Shown in pieces: positions 58,647-64,000 of a DNA stretch of 64,000 nt (positions within the stretch are counted from its first letter, which is position 1; every line of letters begins with the position of its first letter). The translations under genes and the position numbers were made by a program. Under the pieces are notes generated by a model that made no database searches, was not told the origin of the DNA, and saw nothing but the letters and a program-made list of their open reading frames with translations. Origin of the DNA: Planctomycetia bacterium (GTDB taxonomy: Bacteria > Planctomycetota > Planctomycetia > Pirellulales > UBA1268); the NCBI GenBank assembly GCA_026401035.1, contig JAPLNR010000054.1:1-64000 (forward strand), given 5' to 3'.

Positions 58647-59216
58647 ATGGCCGCCAGAGTCATTTGCATGCGCCGGCTCGCGGTCGCGGCGGCCCTGCTC
58701 GTCGGCGTGCCGGCCGTGCTGATTTCCACCGGCGGCTGCGCGGGCTACCGCTTCGGCAACAACACGCTCTACGCCTCGAACGTCCGCACGGTCTACGTGC
58801 CGATGATCCAGTCGGAAAGCTTTCGCACCACCCCCGGCATCGACCTCGGCGAACGGCTCACGGAGGCCGTCTGCAAGGAGATCGAGAAGCGGACGCCCTT
58901 CAAGGTGGTGGGCGACCCCAACGCCGACAGCGTGCTCACGGCCCGGATCGTGGCCGACACCAAACGCATGGTCGTCGAGAGCCCGACCGACCAGTCGCGG
59001 CAGGTGGAGATGAACTTCCAGGCCCTCGTCACCTGGGCCGATCGCGGCGGCGCCGTGCTCGCGTCGGGCGGGGTGCCGATGCCGGCGGCAAGCGTCGACG
59101 TGGGGCAGGCCGCGATGCTTGTGCCGGAATACGGCCGCTCGGTGGCGAGCACGCAGCAGGAGGCCATCGTGAAGATGGCCCAGCAGATCGTGGGCCTGAT
59201 GGAAGAACCGTGGTAG
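58647..59216 (+). CDS. lptE: LptE-like lipoprotein
   Basis: A 189-residue outer-membrane lipoprotein. The signal MRRLAVAAALLVGVPAVLIS leads to the lipobox STGGC (Cys at about 31). GYRFGNNTLYASNVRTVYVP and the ERLTEAVCKEIEKRTPFKVV helix are typical of LptE, which plugs LptD during lipopolysaccharide export. It follows the BamD-like gene by 14 bases, so two outer-membrane assembly genes lie together. Start ATG 58647 or the better-placed ATG 58668. Confidence 0.85.
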   Translation: MAARVICMRRLAVAAALLVGVPAVLISTGGCAGYRFGNNTLYASNVRTVYVPMIQSESFRTTPGIDLGERLTEAVCKEIEKRTPFKVVGDPNADSVLTARIVADTKRMVVESPTDQSRQVEMNFQALVTWADRGGAVLASGGVPMPAASVDVGQAAMLVPEYGRSVASTQQEAIVKMAQQIVGLMEEPW

Positions 59217-59219
59217 CCG

Positions 59220-59357
59220 GCTTCGGGCTCCCCGTGCCCCGTCGCCGGACGTTCGCTACGGGCATCCTGCCCTGCGCTCACTCGATGCTGACTACGCTCC
59301 GCCATCCTGGCTGCGCTTGTCAGCAACGCCGGCGACGGGGCACGGGGAGCCCGAAGC
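59220..59357. repeat. Hairpin repeat element, copy C
   Basis: A 138-bp element with perfect 21-bp inverted arms (59220-59240 and 59337-59357), starting four bases after the lptE stop. Nearly identical to copy B, including about 45 bp right of the right arm. It is followed by GACAGGC palindrome copy 7, whereas in copy B the palindrome precedes. Confidence 0.85.
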
Positions 59358-59406
59358 CTCCCGCAGTGGATGCTCAACCCGCCACGGCGATTGCACTCCG
59401 AAGTGG

Positions 59407-59424
59407 GACAGGTTTCAGCCTGTC
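59407..59424. repeat. GACAGGC palindrome, copy 7
   Basis: GACAGGTTTCAGCCTGTC, one C-to-T change in the left arm, preceded by AAGTGG instead of AAGTAG. It lies 28 bases before folP. Confidence 0.75.
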
Positions 59425-59451
59425 GTGGCATGTTCATGTAAATTGTCTTTC

Positions 59452-60327
59452 ATGCTTCCCACCCATTGGCAGCTTCGCACGCGGTCCCTCGCCCTGCCCC
59501 AGCCGCGCGGTGCCCTGCGGCGGCCGCTCGTGATGGGGATCGTGAACGTCACGCCTGACAGTTTTTCCGACGGCGGCCGGCATGCGGGCGTCGAGGCGGC
59601 TGTTGCGCACGGGCTGCAACTCGTCGCCGACGGCGCCGACATTCTCGACGTGGGGGGCGAAAGCACGCGACCGTATTCGGCGCCAGTGCCACTCGACGAG
59701 GAACTCCGCCGCGTGAGCGCGGTCGTGCGGCAACTCGCGGAGCGGTCTGGCGTGCCCGTCTCGATCGACACGTCGAAGGCGGCGGTGGCCATCGAGGCGA
59801 TCGCCGGCGGCGCCGAGATCATCAACGACGTAACGGGGCTCGCAGGGGATCCCGACATGCTGCGGGTGGCCGTGACGAGCGGCACGGGCGTCTGCGCCAT
59901 GCACATGCAGGGCACGCCGCAGACGATGCAGGTCGAGCCCCGCTATGACAACGTCGTCGCCGACATCCACCGGTATCTCGCGGCCCGCCGCGACGCGCTG
60001 CTGCAGGCGGGGATTCCCCGCGAAAAAATCTGCCTCGATCCCGGGATCGGGTTCGGCAAGACCCATGCCCACAACCGGGAACTCATGGCCCAGGCAGGCC
60101 GGTTTCTCGATCTCGGTGTGCCGATCCTCGTCGGCCACTCGCGGAAGGGCTTCATCGGCAAGGCGCTCGAGGCTGCGCTCGGCCGGTCGGCCACGCGGGA
60201 CGAACTCGACGCCGGCACCGCCGGCGCGGCCTGCGGGCTCGCGGGGCAGGGGATCCAGATCGTCCGCGTCCACGCCGTGGGGCTCGTGCGGGCGGCGTTG
60301 GAACTCTTTGCTACGATGCAGCGGTAA
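59452..60327 (+). CDS. folP: Dihydropteroate synthase
   Basis: A 291-residue folate-pathway enzyme joining para-aminobenzoate to dihydropterin pyrophosphate, target of sulfonamides. GIVNVTPDSFSDGG, GADILDVGGESTRP, VSIDTSKAAVA, IINDVTGL, MHMQGTPQTMQ, DPGIGFGKTHAHN and VGHSRKGFIG cover the family motifs. ATG 59452 gives the usual length. It ends at a TAA that touches GACAGGC palindrome copy 8. Confidence 0.96.
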   Translation: MLPTHWQLRTRSLALPQPRGALRRPLVMGIVNVTPDSFSDGGRHAGVEAAVAHGLQLVADGADILDVGGESTRPYSAPVPLDEELRRVSAVVRQLAERSGVPVSIDTSKAAVAIEAIAGGAEIINDVTGLAGDPDMLRVAVTSGTGVCAMHMQGTPQTMQVEPRYDNVVADIHRYLAARRDALLQAGIPREKICLDPGIGFGKTHAHNRELMAQAGRFLDLGVPILVGHSRKGFIGKALEAALGRSATRDELDAGTAGAACGLAGQGIQIVRVHAVGLVRAALELFATMQR

Positions 60328-60345
60328 GACAGGCTAAAGCCTGTC
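60328..60345. repeat. GACAGGC palindrome, copy 8
   Basis: Perfect palindrome with AA centre, GACAGGCTAAAGCCTGTC, directly after the folP TAA stop. Confidence 0.85.
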
Positions 60346-60369
60346 GCAACACTCTGGTTATTTTTGAAT

Positions 60370-60387
60370 GACAGGCTAAAGCCTGTC
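60370..60387. repeat. GACAGGC palindrome, copy 9
   Basis: GACAGGCTAAAGCCTGTC followed by CTACTT and, without a gap, the ATG of proA at 60394. Copies 8 and 9 bracket the short folP-proA gap and share the AA centre, suggesting local duplication or conversion. Confidence 0.85.
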
Positions 60388-60393
60388 CTACTT

Positions 60394-61653
60394 ATGTCAC
60401 AACTTGCCCAGCACTGTCGCGATATCGCCACCCGGGCCCGTCACGCTGCGATCGATCTGGCTGCCGTGCCCGCGGAGAAAAAAGCCGCCTGCCTGAAGGC
60501 GGCCGCCGCCCAGATCCGGGCCGATGTGCAGGAGATCCTCGCCGCGAACAAGCTCGACATCGCAGCTGCCCCAGGCTTTGGGCTCACGGCCGCCGCGATC
60601 GACCGGCTCACGCTCGATCCCAAGCGGGTTGAGGGCATCGCCGCCGGTGTCGAGGCGGTGGCGTCGCTGCCCGATCCCGTCGGTGAAGTGCTCGAGGAAT
60701 CGACCCGGCCCACGGGCCTGATCGTCCGTAAGGTTCGCGTGCCGCTGGGCGTCGTGTTTTTCATCTACGAATCGCGGCCGAACGTCACGGCCGATGCGGC
60801 GGCCGTGGCCCTCGCCGCCGGCAACGCGATCATCCTTCGCGGCGGCAAGGAGGCGGCCCACTCCAGCACACGGATCGTCGAGAGCATGCGGCGGGCGATC
60901 GCCGCCACAGGGCTGCCCGGCGACTGCGTGCAGCTCGTCGACACTGCCGACCGCGAGGCAGTCGGCGAATTCCTGAAGATGGACGACCTTATCGACATCG
61001 TGATCCCCCGCGGCGGCGAAACGCTCATTCGCCGCGTCTGCTCCGAGGCCCGGATGCCCGTGCTCAAGCACTTCAGTGGCAATTGCCATGTCTATGTCGA
61101 CCGCGCGGCCGACCTCGCGATGGCGCAGGCCATCACGGTAAATGCAAAGTGCCAGCGGATGGGCGTCTGCAACGCGGCCGAATCGCTGCTCGTGCACCGC
61201 GACGTCGCGGAGAAGTTTCTGCCCGACATCGCCGCCGCCCTCGGCGAACACAAGGTGGAGATCGTCGGCGATGCGGCCACGCGGGCGATTCTGCCCACGG
61301 CGGGCGCGGCCACGGAGGCCGACGTCGCCACGGAGTTTCTCGGGCCGAGAATTTCCGTAGCCGTCGTCGATTCGCTCGATGCGGCGATCGACCACGTCAA
61401 CCGCTACGGCTCACGGCATACCGACTCGATCGTCACGGCCGACCAGGCCGCGGCCAACCGGTTCACCGCGCGGGTCGACACGGCCGTAGTGATGGTCAAC
61501 GCCAGCACCCGGTTCAACGACGGCGGCGAAATGGGTCTGGGTGCCGAGATCGGGATCTCCACCGACAAACTCCACGCCCGTGGCCCCTGCGGTACGAAGG
61601 AACTCACGACCTATAAATACGTGGTGCTTGGCACCGGCCAGGTACGGGCGTGA
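60394..61653 (+). CDS. proA: Glutamate-5-semialdehyde dehydrogenase
   Basis: A 419-residue NADPH-dependent enzyme reducing glutamyl phosphate to the semialdehyde in proline synthesis. VPLGVVFFIYESRPNVTADA, LRGGKEAAHSS, KHFSGNCHVYVD and AKCQRMGVCNAAESLLVH (catalytic Cys) are typical. ATG 60394 is the canonical start; the frame extends ten codons into palindrome copy 9, where it would encode DRLKPVLL, almost certainly not translated. No Shine-Dalgarno is visible because the repeat occupies the site. proB is not adjacent. Confidence 0.95.
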   Translation: MSQLAQHCRDIATRARHAAIDLAAVPAEKKAACLKAAAAQIRADVQEILAANKLDIAAAPGFGLTAAAIDRLTLDPKRVEGIAAGVEAVASLPDPVGEVLEESTRPTGLIVRKVRVPLGVVFFIYESRPNVTADAAAVALAAGNAIILRGGKEAAHSSTRIVESMRRAIAATGLPGDCVQLVDTADREAVGEFLKMDDLIDIVIPRGGETLIRRVCSEARMPVLKHFSGNCHVYVDRAADLAMAQAITVNAKCQRMGVCNAAESLLVHRDVAEKFLPDIAAALGEHKVEIVGDAATRAILPTAGAATEADVATEFLGPRISVAVVDSLDAAIDHVNRYGSRHTDSIVTADQAAANRFTARVDTAVVMVNASTRFNDGGEMGLGAEIGISTDKLHARGPCGTKELTTYKYVVLGTGQVRA

Positions 61654-61748
61654 TGCTGCGAGGCTCGTATGGTGTGGGCCGGCTCGGGGGGCGGCAAAAG
61701 TCTCCTCGCGGTGATCTTTTACGCCGCTGGCGCTCCGTAAAATCTCAA

Positions 61749-63947
61749 ATGCTCGTCGAGCTTTCGCCGACCCTCTCGCCTTCGTCCACCGCCGCTTCTC
61801 GGAGGCCCGGTTTATTCGCGCGCCGTCATTGCGTAGTCAGCGGTTCACTCGTCTTCTCGTGCCTTTGGAGCCTTCTCTGCGTCATGCCTGAAATCCATGC
61901 GGCTGAAATCAATGCCACACCCGCCGATCCCCATCTCTGGCTGGAGGACGTGGCGGGCGAAAAGCCACTTGCGTGGGCCCGGGAACGGAATGCCGAGAGC
62001 GTGAAGGCGCTGGCCGAATCGGAGGAGTTTCGCAGCCTCGAATCCCGGATCCTCTCGATCCTCGACTCGAAGGAGCGGATCCCGATGGTCACAAAGATCG
62101 GCGAACGGTTCTACAACTTCTGGCGGGATGCGGCGCACCCGAAGGGCCTCTGGCGCCGCACGACGCTCGCTGAATACAAGAAGCCGGATCCAGCCTGGGA
62201 GACGGTCATCGATCTCGACGCGTTGGCGGCCGATGAGAAGGAAAACTGGGTCTGGCATGGGGCGATGGTGCTCGAGCCCGCGGATCAGGTCTGCCTCGTG
62301 TCGCTTTCGCGGGGCGGGGCCGATGCCGATGTGGTCCGCGAGTTTGATCTCGAGCGGAAGGCGTTCGTCACGGATGGGTTCACGCTGCCGGAGGCGAAGA
62401 GCCGCGTGGCCTGGCGAAATGAAAACAGCCTCTTCGTGGCCACGGACTTCGGACCGGGTTCGCTGACGACCTCGGGCTACCCGCGGACGGTCCGCGAATG
62501 GCAGCGGGGCACACCGCTCGCGGCAGCGCCACTCGTCTTCGAGGGTCAGCCCGAGGACATGAGTGTGACGGGCTATCGGGACCTCACGCCCGGGTTTGAG
62601 CGGGATTTTGTCGTGCGGCAAAAAACCTTTTACACGAGCGACTTTTTCCTGCGGCGCGACGGAAGGCTCATCAAGGTCGAGAAGCCCGACGATGCGAATG
62701 CGTCGGTCCATCGCGAGTGGCTGCTCGTTGAGTTGCGAAGCGACTGGGAAGCCGGCGGAACGAAATATAAGGCCGGCAGCCTGCTCGCCGCCGACCTCGA
62801 AAAGTTTCTCGTGGGCGACCGCACGCTGAACGTGCTCTTCGAGCCCACCCCCCGCACGTCGCTGGTGGGTTTCTCCAGCACGAAAAACCACGTGATCATC
62901 ACCACGCTCGACAACGTGCGAAACCGGCTGTTCACGCTCGCCTTTCGTGACGGCCGCTGGCAGCGGGAGCCGCTGCCGGGCGTGCCGGAAATCGGCACCG
63001 GCAACGCCCTGCCCGTCGACGACCTCGAGAGCGACGACTTCTTTCTCATCACGTCCAGTTCCCTCGAGCCCTCGACGCTCGCGCTGGGCACGATCGGCGG
63101 GCCGGTTCCCGAGCGGCTCAAACAGGCTCCGGCGTTCTTTCACGCTGCGGGGCTGACGGTGAGCCAGCATGAGGCCGTGTCGAAGGACGGCACGCGGGTG
63201 CCCTACTTTCAGATCGCCCCGGAAAACCTGCCGCTCGACGGCACGACGCCGACGCTCCTCTACGGCTACGGCGGTTTCGAGATTCCCCTGCTGCCGGGCT
63301 ATGACCCGGTGGCCGGCGTGGCCTGGCTCGAGCAGAAAAACGTCTACGTGATTGCTAATATCCGCGGCGGCGGTGAATTCGGCCCCGCGTGGCATCAGGC
63401 CGCGCTCAAGGAGAAGCGGCCGCGGGCCTACGAGGATTTTATTGCGGTGGCCGAGGACCTGATCGCCCGCAAGATCACGTCGCCCAAGCACCTTGGCGTG
63501 AAGGGGGGCAGCAACGGCGGCCTGCTCGTCGGCAACATGTACACGCTGCGGCCCGACCTTTTCGGTGCGGTCGTCTGCCAGGTGCCGCTGCTCGACATGC
63601 GTCGGTATCACACGCTGCTGGCCGGCGCGAGCTGGATGGGGGAATACGGCAACCCCGACTCGCCCGAGGAATGGAAATCGATCCGGGGCTTCTCGCCATA
63701 TCACAACGTCGACCGTGGCCGTGCCTACCCGCCGCTCTTGATCACGACGTCGACCCGCGACGATCGCGTCCACCCCGGCCATGCCCGCAAGATGACGGCC
63801 CGGCTCGTGGAATACGGCAAGGAAGTTCTCTACTACGAGAACATCGAGGGCGGGCATGGCGGCGCCGCCGACAACAAGCAGCGAGCTTTCATGGACGCCC
63901 TCGGCTGGACGTTCCTCGAACAGCAAGTGAAGGAGGACAGCAAGTGA
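61749..63947 (+). CDS. Prolyl oligopeptidase family serine protease
   Basis: A 732-residue S9A peptidase. A probable signal peptide (VVSGSLVFSCLWSLLCVMPE, cleavage near HAAE) suggests export. The N-terminal propeller region starts at PADPHLWLEDVAGEKPLAWA; the catalytic domain has YGYGGF, NIRGGGEFG, the nucleophile GVKGGSNGGLLVGNM, Asp in TTSTRDDRVHPGHA and His in IEGGHGGAA. ATG 61749 is chosen so that the signal peptide is near the start; GTG 61650, overlapping the proA stop, is possible. The stop is followed by AGGAGGACAGGC, palindrome copy 10. Confidence 0.92.
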   Translation: MLVELSPTLSPSSTAASRRPGLFARRHCVVSGSLVFSCLWSLLCVMPEIHAAEINATPADPHLWLEDVAGEKPLAWARERNAESVKALAESEEFRSLESRILSILDSKERIPMVTKIGERFYNFWRDAAHPKGLWRRTTLAEYKKPDPAWETVIDLDALAADEKENWVWHGAMVLEPADQVCLVSLSRGGADADVVREFDLERKAFVTDGFTLPEAKSRVAWRNENSLFVATDFGPGSLTTSGYPRTVREWQRGTPLAAAPLVFEGQPEDMSVTGYRDLTPGFERDFVVRQKTFYTSDFFLRRDGRLIKVEKPDDANASVHREWLLVELRSDWEAGGTKYKAGSLLAADLEKFLVGDRTLNVLFEPTPRTSLVGFSSTKNHVIITTLDNVRNRLFTLAFRDGRWQREPLPGVPEIGTGNALPVDDLESDDFFLITSSSLEPSTLALGTIGGPVPERLKQAPAFFHAAGLTVSQHEAVSKDGTRVPYFQIAPENLPLDGTTPTLLYGYGGFEIPLLPGYDPVAGVAWLEQKNVYVIANIRGGGEFGPAWHQAALKEKRPRAYEDFIAVAEDLIARKITSPKHLGVKGGSNGGLLVGNMYTLRPDLFGAVVCQVPLLDMRRYHTLLAGASWMGEYGNPDSPEEWKSIRGFSPYHNVDRGRAYPPLLITTSTRDDRVHPGHARKMTARLVEYGKEVLYYENIEGGHGGAADNKQRAFMDALGWTFLEQQVKEDSK

Positions 63948-63952
63948 AGGAG

Positions 63953-63970
63953 GACAGGCTTCAGCCTGTC
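63953..63970. repeat. GACAGGC palindrome, copy 10
   Basis: Perfect GACAGGCTTCAGCCTGTC six bases after the prolyl oligopeptidase stop. The preceding AAGTGAAGGAGGACAG is partly duplicated just upstream (AAGTGAAGGAGGACAGC), a short tandem repeat that includes the stop. The remaining 30 bases of the window hold nothing recognisable. Confidence 0.85.
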
Positions 63971-64000
63971 TCGGCAATAGGTTGAAAACCTGCCCAAGCC

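Overview
The window is high-GC bacterial chromosome (roughly 65% GC by eye), almost certainly from a planctomycete, most likely of the Pirellula/Rhodopirellula side. Pointers are an exosortase with a PEP-CTERM substrate, a DUF1559 pseudopilin ending in H-X9-DG, an EF-Tu with an atypical switch I, a three-helix SecE, an FGE-type sulfatase activator and several proteins without clear relatives. Only raw sequence was read, so family calls rest on recognised motifs.

Layout. 1-2.1 kb: three paralogous MpsC/DUF2294 proteins grouped with csrA around a promoter, a structured leader and a terminator. 2.4-3.6 kb: a response regulator with an RsbU-like phosphatase domain. 3.7-17.9 kb: the translation/transcription cluster tRNA-Thr, Tyr, Gly, Thr, tuf, tRNA-Trp, secE, nusG, rplKAJL, rpoB, rpoC. 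18-22 kb: a CHAD protein, a formylglycine-generating enzyme with both catalytic cysteines, and PolX on the opposite strand. 22-26 kb: a secreted Cys/Pro/Gln-rich protein and a four-gene minus-strand run (orphan RNA polymerase alpha-CTD, membrane protein, small beta protein, P-loop ATPase) of unknown role. 26-29 kb: a UvrD/PcrA helicase. 29-36 kb, minus strand: an exopolysaccharide/exosortase locus (prepilin peptidase, exosortase, Wzz/tyrosine kinase with a frameshift, EpsI, GDP-mannose dehydratase, GDP-fucose synthase). 36-42 kb: flippase-like protein, NUDIX, YgfZ, an HTH protein and two hypotheticals. 41.7-43.4 kb: a small island between a tRNA-Arg gene and a duplicated 3' piece of it, with transposase debris and an FkbM methyltransferase. 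43.5-50.9 kb: FHA protein, tRNA-Gln, PEP-CTERM protein, pseudopilin, RluA-type pseudouridine synthase, purA, uppS, cdsA. 51-64 kb: a tightly packed plus-strand run phoH, pgpH, ybeY, corC-like, recO fused to a lipoprotein, lptE, folP, proA and a prolyl oligopeptidase.

Two repeat families thread the window. One is a hairpin element of about 140 bp in three copies whose arms differ by compensatory changes. The other is an 18-bp palindrome (GACAGGCTNNAGCCTGTC) in ten copies, five of which directly follow an AAG-TAG lysine-stop of a gene. No CRISPR array, intact prophage, complete insertion sequence or replication origin was seen. The observations I rate highest are the two repeat families, the four-gene alpha-CTD run, the MpsC-csrA cluster, the tRNA-Arg island and the RecO-lipoprotein fusion.
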